NCBI GenBank assembly: GCA_026988575.1
Contig: JALSKZ010000002.1
Location: 1-64,000, forward strand
DNA from: Thermodesulfobacteriales bacterium
GTDB lineage: Bacteria; Desulfobacterota; Thermodesulfobacteria; Thermodesulfobacteriales; Thermodesulfatatoraceae
Length of the DNA stretch: 64,000 nucleotides
Direction of reading: 5' to 3'
Shown here piece after piece: positions 8,771 through 20,454 of this stretch. The notes beneath the pieces were generated by a model that worked only from the letters and a program-made list of their open reading frames with translations, did not search any database and was not told the DNA's origin. Numbering within the stretch: the first letter of the stretch is position 1; every line of letters begins with the position of its first letter. The translations under genes were made by a program, and so were the position numbers.

Positions 8771-9522
8771 CAAAGTACCGCTACCGAACCAAACCTCCCG
8801 GTAACCTTTTCGCGGCGGTAAGAATAAAATTCTCTATGACACTTATTACATAAACCAGAGGTTAAAATCCTGGCGGGATTAAGCCCTTTGGCACGCAATT
8901 TGTGGACGGATAAGGACCACAAATCAAAATAATTGGGCTTTATCTGGAAGGGCCAAAAGGAAGGGGGAAAAAGCTCTTTATAACCGCGAAACTCGGCACA
9001 ACACGGACCGAGAGAAGGAAAGACCGCGGCCCACAGGTCCTCAACCTTAGAACCAAAACAGCGTTGCATAAGCTCCACCGCTTCTTCCAGAATGCCCGCC
9101 ACCAAACCTCGCCAACCTGCATGCCCCAAGGCCAGAGAGTGCTGGCGTTCATCATATAACATAAAGGCCTGACAATCGGCTTGTTTGATAAGAACACCTA
9201 CACCTTGTTGATCAGTAAGGATCAAATCGCAGCCCTCTATCTCTATATCTTTTTTCAAGGGGCTAGAACAAAGAAAATATCGTTTGCCATGGACTTGCTT
9301 GGCCGAAACTAACCGTGACACCCCAAGGGCCTGTTTAATGCGGTAACGGTTTTCATACACGGCCTGGGGGTCATCTCCCACTTCAAAACTCAGATTCAGA
9401 CTAGAATAGGGCCCCTTACTAACCCCACCAAAGCGGGTAAAAACAGCATGACGCAACGGGAACTCTTTTAGATCGGAAAATTCGTAATATGTTAAGTCTT
9501 GGTAACAAGATCTTTGGAACAT
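8767..9522 (-). CDS. pgeF: Peptidoglycan editing factor PgeF (YfiH/laccase-domain)
   Basis: 251-residue protein of the YfiH / Cu-oxidase_4 family. Conserved parts: KQVHGKR, the ADCQAFMLYD block with a metal-ligand cysteine, GHAGWRGLVAGIL, and a C-terminal CNKCHREFYSYRRE. The E. coli member hydrolyses wrongly incorporated amino acids from peptidoglycan precursors; other members act as purine nucleoside phosphorylases. The start codon lies next to that of mqnA on the other strand, so the two share a very short divergent region, or one starts further in. No operon partner is seen. Confidence 0.88.
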   Translation of the reverse strand: MFQRSCYQDLTYYEFSDLKEFPLRHAVFTRFGGVSKGPYSSLNLSFEVGDDPQAVYENRYRIKQALGVSRLVSAKQVHGKRYFLCSSPLKKDIEIEGCDLILTDQQGVGVLIKQADCQAFMLYDERQHSLALGHAGWRGLVAGILEEAVELMQRCFGSKVEDLWAAVFPSLGPCCAEFRGYKELFPPSFWPFQIKPNYFDLWSLSVHKLRAKGLNPARILTSGLCNKCHREFYSYRREKVTGRFGSVAVLC

Positions 9523-9538
9523 AATGAGGATTATTAAA

Positions 9539-10348
9539 ATGAAACTACGCGTTGGTCTAGTCTCTTATCTCAATACGGCACCCTTGTTGTTTAGCCTAAG
9601 GGAAGAAGCTAGGAATGCGCAGTGGGAACTCTTTGAAGCCCATCCCACCACCCTAAATAAGGCCCTGGCCCAGGGGGAGATCGACTTAGGTTTGGTATCT
9701 TCCTATGAATATGCCCTGGGAGACTATTTGTTACTTCCTGACATATCAATAAGCGCCACGGGACGGGTGGGAAGTGTATTATTATTTTCCTCTTGGCCCT
9801 TAGATAAATTAACAGCAAGAGAGATACTGCTCACCAAGGCCAGTGCCACCTCGGTAGCCCTCTTAAAACTCCTGTTAGAAGATTTCTGTGGTCAGCGGCC
9901 TATTTATCGCCGAGGTTATTTACAAGATTTAAAAGATAAAGACGCCTATTTAGCCATTGGCGATGAGGCCTTGAAGTTGCGTCATTATCCGCCACGACCT
10001 CATGCCTATGATCTTGCCTCTCTTTGGATGGAACACACAGGACTCCCTTTTGTCTTTGCTGTTTTTGCCGTAAGGCCCGAGTCTTGGGCCCAAAAGGCCG
10101 CGGAAATAAGAAACTTTGCCACAGCCTTGTACCTATCCAGGGCCAAAGGCCTGGCGGCCTTGACCGGCTTGGCCAGCCAATGCGTCAAACTCTCGGGACT
10201 CTCGTCTAACGAATGCCTCCTCTACCTCAAAGGCATCGAATATGACCTTTCCGGGCTTAAACAGGAGGCCCTGAAAGTCTTCTTTCAACACCTCAAACGC
10301 CGCCAGGAAATACCGCACTGTAAGGAACTGCGCTTTATAGACTTATAG
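9539..10348 (+). CDS. mqnA: Chorismate dehydratase MqnA (futalosine pathway)
   Basis: Converts chorismate to 3-enolpyruvyl-benzoate, the first step of futalosine-type menaquinone synthesis. It is a periplasmic-binding-protein-like fold beginning KLRVGLVSYLNTAPL, the family signature. The ATG at 9539 is preferred because TGAGGA sits 8 bp upstream; an upstream in-frame ATG at 9524 would place that motif inside the gene. With the chosen start the product is 269 residues. mqnE lies 19 kb away in the same window; together they show a menaquinone-dependent anaerobic respiratory chain. Confidence 0.92.
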   Translation: MKLRVGLVSYLNTAPLLFSLREEARNAQWELFEAHPTTLNKALAQGEIDLGLVSSYEYALGDYLLLPDISISATGRVGSVLLFSSWPLDKLTAREILLTKASATSVALLKLLLEDFCGQRPIYRRGYLQDLKDKDAYLAIGDEALKLRHYPPRPHAYDLASLWMEHTGLPFVFAVFAVRPESWAQKAAEIRNFATALYLSRAKGLAALTGLASQCVKLSGLSSNECLLYLKGIEYDLSGLKQEALKVFFQHLKRRQEIPHCKELRFIDL

Positions 10349-10356
10349 GCCCCTAA

Positions 10357-10485
10357 AAAAGGATCTTTAGACGTTTATTTTCAAAAAAAGGGCGCTTAAA
10401 GCTCTTTCTAAACACCTTTCCCCTGTTGACTCTCCTCTTGGGCTGTGCTAAGGGGGAGAGGTCTATAATTTTTGTGGATAGCTGA
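10357..10485 (+). other. Short lipoprotein-like open frame without a normal start
   Basis: The frame is open from 10357 and would read a basic stretch, a hydrophobic core and a lipobox-like LLLGCAKGE, ending in a TGA that overlaps the atpZ ATG by one base. No ATG, GTG or TTG lies upstream of the hydrophobic core in this frame; a TTG at 10426 is inside it. It may be a relic of a lipoprotein leader, or chance. The same gap holds a TATAAT at 10464-10469. Confidence 0.2.
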
Positions 10486-10727
10486 TGGGCGAAAATTTTA
10501 AATATTTTTTGGGTCTGCTAGGAGACTTTTTAAGTATAGGTCTGGCAGTTGGTGGGGCCGTATTTGCAGGCCTTATTACAGGGTGGTTTTTAGATGAAAA
10601 GGTCTTTCACGGACGTTTTTCTCCCTGGTTGACCATAATTTTTGCGGCCTTTGGGATTGCGGGAGGGATCAAGAATATTTTTGTTATGACCAAAAAACGT
10701 TTTCGTAATAAAGAGAAAAAGAGATGA
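10485..10727 (+). CDS. AtpZ/AtpQ-like F0F1-ATPase accessory subunit
   Basis: 80 residues with two predicted membrane helices (about 20-40 and 50-68) and the glycine-rich pattern GGAVFAGLITGWFLD ... FGIAGGIKNIF typical of the AtpZ/putative F0F1-ATPase subunit family (DUF3552-unrelated small AtpI-type proteins). It starts the F0 cluster and overlaps the next gene by 4 bp. Family members are found at the head of atp operons and may assist c-ring assembly or Mg2+ supply. Confidence 0.75.
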   Translation: MGENFKYFLGLLGDFLSIGLAVGGAVFAGLITGWFLDEKVFHGRFSPWLTIIFAAFGIAGGIKNIFVMTKKRFRNKEKKR

Positions 10728-11155
10728 TTCGTTTAGAAATTAACGAAAATTTCCTAAAAACTCTAGAATATACCACCTATTTGCTTTTAGTAACTCTGGC
10801 TCTTGTTTATTATCTTCTTTCCGGGTCTCTGGTGGATTTATTTAGCGTACTAATTGGAGGGCTTTTGGCTGTATTGAATTTTCGTTCGGCCAAAAAAGAC
10901 GTACGTTCTATACTCAAAGAAGTTGCTACACGCCGCCCTGCGCCGCGGCGATCTAGAAGTTATCTCTTCCAATATTTACTGAAATATTATTTGCGTTTAA
11001 TAGCCACGGCTTTTGTCCTGTTTTTTGTGATAAAGGTCCGAATTGTCCATCCTTTGCCCCTTTTAGTGGGTATTTCCGTGGTTATAGTAAATATTTTACT
11101 TTGCTTTTTTAGAGAGGTCGGACGTAATTTCTGGCTAAAATTTAAGGAGGGTTAG
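10724..11155 (+). CDS. ATP synthase I-like membrane protein
   Basis: 143 residues with four predicted membrane segments (about 17-36, 37-55, 85-103, 108-126), matching the ATP_synt_I / AtpI layout that normally lies between atpZ and atpB. AtpI acts in c-ring assembly in other bacteria. It overlaps atpZ by 4 bp, and atpB starts 4 bp downstream. Assignment rests on position and topology more than on strong motifs. Confidence 0.68.
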   Translation: MIRLEINENFLKTLEYTTYLLLVTLALVYYLLSGSLVDLFSVLIGGLLAVLNFRSAKKDVRSILKEVATRRPAPRRSRSYLFQYLLKYYLRLIATAFVLFFVIKVRIVHPLPLLVGISVVIVNILLCFFREVGRNFWLKFKEG

Positions 11156-11159
11156 AAGT

Positions 11160-11915
11160 ATGGAGCATCCTCTGTTTTTTCTGTGCTTCTTGTTGCAACT
11201 GTTGGGTATTCCTTCGGGGCCTCATTATTATGAGGAAGCCTCGCATTGGGGTATAATGGCCTACATTTTTGCCCCCCACATGGTAAATAGCTATTTCGTA
11301 TGTATCTTGATCATTGTGTTAATCAAATGGGGGCTCAGCAAACGGGAGTTTATCCCGCGCGGGGGACAAAATTTTTGGGAATTCGTGGTGGAATCTCTGT
11401 ATGATTTTACCAAAGACAACGTACCCCACGAAGAAGGTCCGGGTAAAATCAATTTGGTCCCCTATGTCTTTCCGCTCATTGTAATGTTTGCCGTTTATAT
11501 ATTGTTCAGCAATTATCTCGGTCTTATTCCTGGTTTTATGTGCCCCACCGCCAATATTAATGTCACGTTGGGGCTTACCCTTATAACCATTGTTTACTAT
11601 CACTTTTTGGGTCTTCGTTTCCAAGGATTAAAGTATTTCAAACAATTCTTAGGGCCTATACCGGCTTTAATCCCCTTGATTGCCCCGGCAGAAATCTTCG
11701 GCCACGTAGGCCGAATTATTTCTCTCTCTGTACGACTCTTTGCCAACATGATGGCCAAAGAATCGCTCATTGGTATTCTCTTAGTCTTGGGAGGACCTTT
11801 TCTGGCTCCCTTACCTATCTTGGCCTTGGGCGTTCTAGTGGCCTTTGTACAGATGCTCATCTTTATAACGCTTTCTCTGGCCTACTTTGCGGGAGCCGTG
11901 GAGGAAGAACATTAA
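11160..11915 (+). CDS. atpB: ATP synthase F0 subunit a
   Basis: 251-residue membrane subunit forming the ion half-channels. The late helices carry the conserved segment SLSVRLFANMMAKE with the essential arginine that faces the c-ring, and a C-terminal helix ending YFAGAVEEEH. The SD is AAGGAGG. The remaining F0/F1 genes (b, delta, alpha, gamma, beta, epsilon) are not in the window, so the ATP synthase genes are split between at least two loci. The 89-bp gap to atpE contains a GGGGAT / ATCCCC inverted repeat (about 11930-11960). Confidence 0.93.
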   Translation: MEHPLFFLCFLLQLLGIPSGPHYYEEASHWGIMAYIFAPHMVNSYFVCILIIVLIKWGLSKREFIPRGGQNFWEFVVESLYDFTKDNVPHEEGPGKINLVPYVFPLIVMFAVYILFSNYLGLIPGFMCPTANINVTLGLTLITIVYYHFLGLRFQGLKYFKQFLGPIPALIPLIAPAEIFGHVGRIISLSVRLFANMMAKESLIGILLVLGGPFLAPLPILALGVLVAFVQMLIFITLSLAYFAGAVEEEH

Positions 11916-11980
11916 TATAGAGATCAAACGGGGATGCGGAGCCAAACTTTGTATCCCCTTCTTTGTAGACAAAAAATTAA

Positions 11981-12358
<378 letters not shown>

Positions 12359-12378
12359 CAGCAACTAAAAAAGACTTT

Positions 12379-12413
12379 AAAAGGCCGTGGGGCAAATACC
12401 TCACGGCCTTTTT
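12379..12413 (+). terminator. Rho-independent terminator of the F0 cluster
   Basis: Stem AGGCCGTGGGG (12382-12392) pairs with CCTCACGGCCT (12399-12409) around a 6-nt loop with one G-T pair, followed by a T run. It ends the atpZ-atpI-atpB-atpE unit before rex. Confidence 0.9.
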
Positions 12414-12475
12414 CATTTCCGCCCGTTTCATCTCGTTCTAATCCATCTTCTCAAGAGTTTTTTTTAGGTTATTAT

Positions 12476-14139
<1,664 letters not shown>

Positions 14140-14157
14140 GCTTAAAGGCTGGTTGAT

Positions 14158-15303
14158 ATGCAGGAAAGATGTCTTTATTTACGCAAGGTCTTTCGTCTGG
14201 TGGTCAAAGTAGGCAGTGCCGTGATTACCGGCCAAGACGGCCTGGAACGCTCGGTTATTGAAAATCTGGCCTCAGAACTATCTCGTTTCTGCCGGCAAGG
14301 CTACGAAGTACTCCTGGTTTCTTCGGGGGCCATTGCCTGTGGCCGTAAAAAAATGGGGTTTCCCCGCCGTATTTTCTCTTTGAGCGAAAAACAGGCCTTA
14401 GCCGCCACAGGACAAGCTAGTTTGATCCAGTTTTGGGAAGAGGCCCTAGAAAAATACGCCCAGAAGGCCGCCCAAATACTACTTACACGTACGGATCTCG
14501 AAGATCGTAAACGCTATCTTTTGGCCCGTAATACCCTGCAAACGCTCCTAAATTGGCGGGTAATCCCCATAATTAACGAAAACGATACGGTCTCTGTGGA
14601 AGAAATCCAGTTTGGGGACAATGATCTTTTGGCGGCCATGGTAGTAGGTTTAATCCAGGCCGATCTTCTGGTCTGTCTGTCCGACGTAGATGCCTTATAC
14701 GAAAAGGATCCCCGCGAAGCCCCTGAGGCTAAACGCATACGTTTTGTCAGTAAAATAGACCCAGAAATAGAAGCCATGGCCGGCAAGCGCCCGGGACGCT
14801 TTGGGCGCGGAGGCATGGTTTCCAAAATTAGGGCCGCCAAAATGGTCACTTCTTTGGGTATACCCATGATTATAGCCCCCGGTCGGGAGCCTCTTGTCTT
14901 AGAAAGGATCTTTGCCGGAGAAGAGATAGGGACCTTTTTTGCCCCCCACAAACCTTCCTTAACGGCCCGCAAATTTTGGATCGCCTACCACCAAAAACCT
15001 ACAGGCACCCTAATCTTGGATCAGGGAGCCGTTAAGGCGTTACAGCAAAAAGGCTGTAGCCTACTGCCTGCCGGTATCAAAGAAGTACAGGGGGACTTTC
15101 CTCCTGGGGCCTGTGTGGCCTGTTGTGACGAAACAGGACGACTGGTAGCCATGGGGTTTTCTAATTATTCTTCTGGTGAATTACGCCGCATCCTGGGGCG
15201 TCACAGCCGAGAGATATCGCGCCTCCTAGGCACCCAAAGAAAAGAAGAAGTCATTCACCGGGACAATCTCGTCTTGGCCGATAACCTTTATCAAAAGGAG
15301 TAG
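14158..15303 (+). CDS. proB: Glutamate 5-kinase
   Basis: Phosphorylates glutamate in proline synthesis. 381 residues: an N-terminal amino-acid-kinase domain ([32 protein letters not shown]) and a C-terminal PUA domain from about residue 285. The length matches the PUA-containing form. It follows obgE closely. proA is not in the window. Confidence 0.93.
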   Translation: MQERCLYLRKVFRLVVKVGSAVITGQDGLERSVIENLASELSRFCRQGYEVLLVSSGAIACGRKKMGFPRRIFSLSEKQALAATGQASLIQFWEEALEKYAQKAAQILLTRTDLEDRKRYLLARNTLQTLLNWRVIPIINENDTVSVEEIQFGDNDLLAAMVVGLIQADLLVCLSDVDALYEKDPREAPEAKRIRFVSKIDPEIEAMAGKRPGRFGRGGMVSKIRAAKMVTSLGIPMIIAPGREPLVLERIFAGEEIGTFFAPHKPSLTARKFWIAYHQKPTGTLILDQGAVKALQQKGCSLLPAGIKEVQGDFPPGACVACCDETGRLVAMGFSNYSSGELRRILGRHSREISRLLGTQRKEEVIHRDNLVLADNLYQKE

Positions 15304-15305
15304 AT

Positions 15306-15800
15306 ATGAAAAAAGGCCTAAAATGCCCCCATTGTGGCCAAGAAGTATGGACTTACCGCAACCCCTTTCCCACAGTGGATATTATTATCGAAATAAAAGA
15401 TCAGATAGTCTTGATAAAACGCCAAAATCCCCCGCATGGGTGGGCCCTGCCGGGAGGTTTTGTAGACTACGGCGAAAGTCTCGAAGAGGCTGCCTGTAGA
15501 GAGGCCTTAGAGGAAACCGGTTTATCTATAGAATTAATTTGCCAGTTTTATACCTATTCTTCTCCCGACAGAGACCCCCGCTTCCATACCATTACCACCG
15601 TATTCATTGCCCGTGCGCAAGGGACACCACGCGGTGGCGACGACGCTGCCTTGGCCTGTTTATTCCCTCGCCATCAAATTCCCTTTGAAGAATTAGTATT
15701 TGATCATTCGGCCATTCTTGCCGATTATCTTTCCTGGAAAGATGGACAAAATAAATTATTTACTAAATACCGAAAAGCTTCGCTTCCTCGTTGTAGATGA
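15306..15800 (+). CDS. Nudix hydrolase with N-terminal CPHC motif
   Basis: 164 residues. The Nudix box is complete: GFVDYG-ES...REALEETGL, preceded by WALPGGFVD. The short N-terminal [19 protein letters not shown] is the pattern of ADP-ribose/NADH-pyrophosphatase-like Nudix proteins, but only two of the usual zinc-ribbon cysteines are present. Substrate not determined; ADP-ribose or another nucleoside diphosphate derivative is likely. It starts 2 bp after proB, and its end overlaps the start of the diguanylate cyclase gene by about 59 bp. Confidence 0.85.
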   Translation: MKKGLKCPHCGQEVWTYRNPFPTVDIIIEIKDQIVLIKRQNPPHGWALPGGFVDYGESLEEAACREALEETGLSIELICQFYTYSSPDRDPRFHTITTVFIARAQGTPRGGDDAALACLFPRHQIPFEELVFDHSAILADYLSWKDGQNKLFTKYRKASLPRCR

Positions 15801-16686
15801 CGAAATCTTCATCGTGGAGTTATTAAAAGATTATCTTCAAACCCTTGGTTATTCCTGTATGACGGCCCTTAACGGGGAAGAGGCCTTGAGTATTTTACAA
15901 CAAAAGGGGCCCTTTTCCGTGGTTATTACCGACATTTGTATGCCCAAGTTAGATGGTCTAAGGCTCATTGAAACCATCAAAAAACAATTTCCCGATACAG
16001 ACATCATAGCCATGACGGGCTATACCAGAGACTATAGCTACACAGACGTAATTCGTGCCGGAGCCAACGATTTTATCAAAAAGCCCTTCGACCTGGACGA
16101 ATTAGAAGCAAAAATAAACCGTATTTTAAAGGAACGCCACCTGCGCCAAAAGTTGCAAGCCCTGATAATTTTTGACCCTCTTACAGAAATTTTTAACCGT
16201 CGCTATTTCGAAGAAAAAATACAAGAAGAGAGCTATCGAGCCTGGCGGCAAAAATACAATCTCCATTTGGCCATGATAGACATCGATAATTTCAAAAGCT
16301 ATAACGATTATTACGGGCACCAAGCAGGAGACCGGCTCCTTAAGTACCTGGCTCGAATAATGTTAACCTCTACCAGGCGTCATGTAGACCTCTCTTTCCG
16401 TTATGGAGGAGATGAATTTGCTATTTTGATCCCCCAATGCAATACCGAACTCGCCCTAAAAGCAGCTTGGAGGATATGTAGGCGTTTCAAAGAGGAAGAC
16501 TTTTCCCCTGCCTCCTTATCGATAGGTCTGGCTCTTTTTCTCAAACCAGACGAAAAAAGCCTGACTTCCGCTATAGACGACTTCATTCTACGTGCCGATA
16601 ACGCCCTCTACGAGGCCAAAAAACGGGGAGGTAATCAAGTAGTAGTAGACCCAAAATCCCTAATGGGCCAAAAAGGCACGTACTAA
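15742..16686 (+). CDS. Response regulator with GGDEF diguanylate cyclase domain
   Basis: Makes cyclic di-GMP under control of an unknown histidine kinase. From the ATG at 15742 it has 314 residues: a receiver domain (acidic pair DDE, phospho-Asp D64 in ITDICMP, AMTGYT, Lys in KKPF) and a GGDEF domain with intact RYGGDEF (222-226). The product-inhibition I-site RxxD is present as RHVD (213-216), exactly five residues before GGDEF. The start lies inside the Nudix gene; GGAAAG touches the start codon. The 3' end overlaps the convergent exonuclease gene by 27 bp. No kinase is nearby. Confidence 0.9.
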   Translation: MDKINYLLNTEKLRFLVVDDEIFIVELLKDYLQTLGYSCMTALNGEEALSILQQKGPFSVVITDICMPKLDGLRLIETIKKQFPDTDIIAMTGYTRDYSYTDVIRAGANDFIKKPFDLDELEAKINRILKERHLRQKLQALIIFDPLTEIFNRRYFEEKIQEESYRAWRQKYNLHLAMIDIDNFKSYNDYYGHQAGDRLLKYLARIMLTSTRRHVDLSFRYGGDEFAILIPQCNTELALKAAWRICRRFKEEDFSPASLSIGLALFLKPDEKSLTSAIDDFILRADNALYEAKKRGGNQVVVDPKSLMGQKGTY

Positions 16687-18660
16687 ATCTTCTCTAGGAT
16701 TTATGTTCTTTAAGACCACACGGAGAGACATACCAACTTTAGGCGTAAACGTAGGGGGGAGAGGGACATCTACAGTAAGCATATAGTCAGGCAATAAGAC
16801 TCTGGCCTTCCGTTGATAAACCTCTACGACCAAACCCGAAAGTACTTTCCCCTTGGCTTCTTTTTGGAGATATTTTAACAGCCAGTAACGAAAAGTACGG
16901 GACGAAATATTACTTGCGGCCTCTAAAACAGACGAGAGGTTTCGTAAATAATTAGTTAATTCCTGCGCAGAAAAACGTGGTTTGCCACTTAAAAGATGGC
17001 TCAAAATCTGGTGTTCCATCAAAAGGTCTACTATTCGTCTAATAGGAGAAGAAATCGTGGTATAAACCGGCAAGCCCAGGCCATGATGAAATTCAGGTGT
17101 AAGGATCAATTCTCCTTTAGACAAATGCCGGACCTGGAGAAAATTCTTTAAGAGATCATGCTCTTCGCCATCTATAAGGCGTTCTCGGGGTTTGGCCTGA
17201 CACCTATATATGGCGGGTAAATTGTGCTTTTGAAAATATCTTGCCGCTACAAAATTGGCCAGGATCATAAATTCCGAAACCAAAAACCGGGCTGGAGTAA
17301 ATTCCAGACGTTCTAGGGTAATTTGGCCGTCCCGAACGCGAATTTCTATTTCGGGAAGTAGTACCGGTAGGGCCCCAGAGGCCAAGCGTCGTGCAAATAA
17401 TTTGCGGGCCAGTTCGTGTAAAACCTTGAGGACTTCATCAGTAGCTAGAAGATTATCTGCCTCTTGATAAGTAAGCCTTTTAGCTACACACACCACTGAA
17501 GGAAAAATCTCGTAAGAGATAATCTCTGCCTCTTTGGAGAGACGTATCAAAAAAGACAGGGCTGGCCTTTGTTTACCCACTACTAAGCTTGCTGCCTCTT
17601 CGGACAGGCTACGAGGTAGCATGGGTATAATGCGCTCGGGCAAATAAAGGGTGGTTCCCCGCCTTAGGGCCTCTTTAAACAGGACGGATTGGGGTTCAAC
17701 AAAGGTAGCCACATCGGCTATGTGAATACCCACAACTAAAGAGTCCGCTTCGTAATGAAGAGACAAGGCATCATCAAAATCTCGTGTTTCTGGACCATCA
17801 ATGGTTATTAATGGCAGGTGCCGTAAATCTCGTCGTCCCTCCCAAGAGAAACCCCGCGCGACTACTCTTTGGGCCTCCGCTTCCACTTCGGGGGGGAAAG
17901 ATTCTTTGATGTCGTAGCGTAAGAGTTCAATGTTTTCGTCTTCGGCAAACAGACCGGCTTTATGTAATATTTGAAAGATAAGCCCTGGACGGGTAATACC
18001 TGCTCGTTGAAGCAGTTCTTTGGTCTCCCTGGCTCCTTGAGCCTCTTCACCATAAAGATAAAAGTCTTTAAGGGCCTTTATCCAATAATTTTTTGTCTTT
18101 TTAGAGATATCTTCCTCTCTGTCTTCCCAAAAAGCCGTTAACCAACGCAGCCCCTCTTCTTGACGTTGGAGGCGTTCTTCTTCCTTACGCCGGGCCTCTT
18201 TTAGCCGTTCTACCTCCTGTCTAGAATGGATGAGGACGCGACCTTCACGATAACGAAAAAAGAATCTATCTTCTAAAACGGCCCTTAATATGGCGGCTAT
18301 TTGGTCATCGTCGACCTCTGAACCAAAGTACACCTTGGCTAATTCTTCGGGGCTCATTTCTTCAGTTTCATCCACCACCACTTCCCATAATTCCTCCATG
18401 ATGAGCTCCTGCTTCAACTCTTCACGACGCCTTTCCCGCAGGGCCAGCAAGGCAAGCTGTTCTTGTCGGGTGGAGGCCTTATATGGGAAACGAGAAAGAC
18501 TCAAGATCCGGGTGCGCGGTATTAGTTCTTCACGCCCTGTTTGCAATAAGACCCTTAACCGACGGTCTTTATGCCCCAGGACATAGGCCGCTTGGACTTT
18601 GCCGTGTTCGACAAAATCCACCACATGACCTATTAATTCTTTCTCTTTACCTTTCTTCAT
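16660..18660 (-). CDS. RNase II/R-family 3'-5' exoribonuclease
   Basis: 666 residues. The RNB catalytic domain is central (about 280-560) with the metal-binding aspartates in TIDGPETRDFDDA and the downstream YTTISSPIRRIVDL motif. The C terminus is a short S1-like domain. The N-terminal about 270 residues include a long charged, helix-rich stretch (KEARRKEEERLQRQEE) and lack the classical paired cold-shock domains of E. coli RNase R, so this is the divergent RNB type seen in Desulfobacterota and cyanobacteria. It degrades single-stranded RNA. The 3' end overlaps the diguanylate cyclase on the other strand. Confidence 0.9.
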   Translation of the reverse strand: MKKGKEKELIGHVVDFVEHGKVQAAYVLGHKDRRLRVLLQTGREELIPRTRILSLSRFPYKASTRQEQLALLALRERRREELKQELIMEELWEVVVDETEEMSPEELAKVYFGSEVDDDQIAAILRAVLEDRFFFRYREGRVLIHSRQEVERLKEARRKEEERLQRQEEGLRWLTAFWEDREEDISKKTKNYWIKALKDFYLYGEEAQGARETKELLQRAGITRPGLIFQILHKAGLFAEDENIELLRYDIKESFPPEVEAEAQRVVARGFSWEGRRDLRHLPLITIDGPETRDFDDALSLHYEADSLVVGIHIADVATFVEPQSVLFKEALRRGTTLYLPERIIPMLPRSLSEEAASLVVGKQRPALSFLIRLSKEAEIISYEIFPSVVCVAKRLTYQEADNLLATDEVLKVLHELARKLFARRLASGALPVLLPEIEIRVRDGQITLERLEFTPARFLVSEFMILANFVAARYFQKHNLPAIYRCQAKPRERLIDGEEHDLLKNFLQVRHLSKGELILTPEFHHGLGLPVYTTISSPIRRIVDLLMEHQILSHLLSGKPRFSAQELTNYLRNLSSVLEAASNISSRTFRYWLLKYLQKEAKGKVLSGLVVEVYQRKARVLLPDYMLTVDVPLPPTFTPKVGMSLRVVLKNINPREDLVRAFLAH

Positions 18661-18750
18661 GGGTAAATTCGTACTTAATTCGAATAGAAAATATTCTGCG
18701 TGGTTTTTATGGTGTCTTTAGCAGATGGGATAATTTGTGCAAGGAAGAAA

Positions 18751-19491
18751 TTAACCCTGTTGAGCCACCTGGATAGCCTTACGAAGATCTAAGGCCCCTG
18801 TGTAAATGGCCCTACCCACTATTACCCCTTCTAACCCCATCGATTCCAAAGGCCGTAAAAGTTTGATATCTTCCAGACTAGAAACCCCACCAGCAACATA
18901 AACAGGGAGGTTAACCGTCTCTAGCAGGGGCTTTAAACGAGAAATATTGACTCCCTTCTGCGTACCATCTCTAGTAATATCGGTAAATATCAAAGACCTG
19001 AGACCAACATCGTCAAAAAGTTTGGCAAGTTCAATATAGTGCATCGAACTATCTTCTACCCAGCCCGACACAGCTACCCTATCGCCTCTTACATCAATAC
19101 TTACTACTATATGCCCTGCAAACATCCGGGCTGCCTCTTTAACCAAAGAAGGTTGACGGCAAGCTATGGTACCCAAAATTACCCTGTCAACCCCATCTTC
19201 TAGATATTTTTCTATAGTTTTTAAATCTCTAATACCTCCTCCGACCTCTACGGGGACATCTACTTGGTGAACGATCTGCCGAATAATATCCCGGTGCACG
19301 GCTCGTCCCTCTTTGGCCCCAGAAAGATCAATAATGTGAATCAACTGGGCCCCACATTCTTTAAAAGACCGGGCCACGGCCACTGGATCGTCACTGTAAA
19401 CCGTCTCCTGGGTATAATCCCCTTGATATAAGCGAACACACTTTTGATTTATTAGATCTATAGCCGGAACTATTAACATCTTTTTCCTCAA
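18751..19491 (-). CDS. hisA: ProFAR isomerase HisA
   Basis: Isomerises ProFAR to PRFAR in histidine synthesis. 246-residue TIM barrel: begins VPAIDLINQKCVRLYQGDY; catalytic Asp in that VPAIDL strand; GGGIRD and TDITRDGT loops present. It overlaps the upstream epimerase gene by 4 bp at the end of the exopolysaccharide transcription unit, away from hisI and hisG (36.8-38.1 kb), so the his genes are dispersed. Confidence 0.95.
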   Translation of the reverse strand: MRKKMLIVPAIDLINQKCVRLYQGDYTQETVYSDDPVAVARSFKECGAQLIHIIDLSGAKEGRAVHRDIIRQIVHQVDVPVEVGGGIRDLKTIEKYLEDGVDRVILGTIACRQPSLVKEAARMFAGHIVVSIDVRGDRVAVSGWVEDSSMHYIELAKLFDDVGLRSLIFTDITRDGTQKGVNISRLKPLLETVNLPVYVAGGVSSLEDIKLLRPLESMGLEGVIVGRAIYTGALDLRKAIQVAQQG

Positions 19492-20450
19492 ATAAGGTCT
19501 CGAGCTTCTTCTTTATACCAAGCTATAAAACGCCTGATACCTTCTTCAATAGGAACTTGCGGATCATACCCCAAAAGGGAGCGGGCCTTGGAAATATCAG
19601 CATAGGTCACTTTTACATCCCCAGGCTGAAAGGGCAAGTGTTTGATTTTGGCCCTTTTACCCAAATTCTCTTCAATTAAATGGATTAACGTCATCAAATC
19701 TGTGGTTTTAGACTCGCCGAGATTGAAAATTTCGAAACCAAAATCTTTTTCGTGGGCCGCGATGATCCCCTGAATAATGTCGTCTATATAAGTATAATCC
19801 CTTCGTGAAGACCCATCGCCAAACACCGGTATTTCTTGCCCTTGATCGATGAGACGGGTGAATTTGTGGATGGCCATTTCCGGACGCTGGCGGGGGCCAT
19901 AGACCGTAAAAAAGCGTAGACAAACGACCTTTAGGCCAAATAAGTGGTGATATGTATAGCACATCAACTCATTGGCCCTTTTGGTAGCGGCATAGGGAGA
20001 TACTGGTTGAGCACAACAATCATCTTCCGAAAAGGGCACCTTGCTTGTATCTCCATAAACAGACGAGGAACCACCATAGATAAACTTGTCTACCTTATAC
20101 TGCCGACACAATTCCAGCAAATTTACCGTACCCAGACCATTTACTTCTTCATACAAGATGGGGGCCTCCAGAGAAGGACGCACCCCGGCACGAGCGGCCA
20201 GATGTATTACTTCACCTACCTGATAGCGCTTAAATATACGTTCTAAGAAAGGGAAATCTCTAATATCACCTTGTTCCAGATGAAAAAGGGGATTTTCAAG
20301 GACATTTCTTAGATTACGCCATTTTATTTTAGGCGAATAGTAGTCATTAAAATCATCCACTACTACTACTTCTTCACCCTGTTGAATAAGCCTTTCTACC
20401 AGGTGTGAACCAATAAAACCCGCCCCACCAGTTACCAAGATAACCGCCAT
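19488..20450 (-). CDS. NAD-dependent UDP-sugar 4-epimerase (UDP-glucuronate type)
   Basis: 320-residue extended SDR protein. N-terminal NAD motif TGGAGFIGSHLVERL, catalytic YAATKRANE with the Tyr-xxx-Lys pair and upstream GSSSVYG, matching GalE/UDP-glucuronate 4-epimerase. The VVDDFNDYY start favours UDP-glucuronate epimerase. It probably supplies a sugar nucleotide for the adjacent exopolysaccharide locus. It lies 4 bp from glmS and overlaps hisA by 4 bp. Confidence 0.88.
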   Translation of the reverse strand: MAVILVTGGAGFIGSHLVERLIQQGEEVVVVDDFNDYYSPKIKWRNLRNVLENPLFHLEQGDIRDFPFLERIFKRYQVGEVIHLAARAGVRPSLEAPILYEEVNGLGTVNLLELCRQYKVDKFIYGGSSSVYGDTSKVPFSEDDCCAQPVSPYAATKRANELMCYTYHHLFGLKVVCLRFFTVYGPRQRPEMAIHKFTRLIDQGQEIPVFGDGSSRRDYTYIDDIIQGIIAAHEKDFGFEIFNLGESKTTDLMTLIHLIEENLGKRAKIKHLPFQPGDVKVTYADISKARSLLGYDPQVPIEEGIRRFIAWYKEEARDLI

Positions 20451-20454
20451 AGGT

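Noticed and set aside
10474-10482. Single DnaA-box-like TGTGGATAG upstream of atpZ
   Set aside because: A lone near-match with no cluster is expected by chance.
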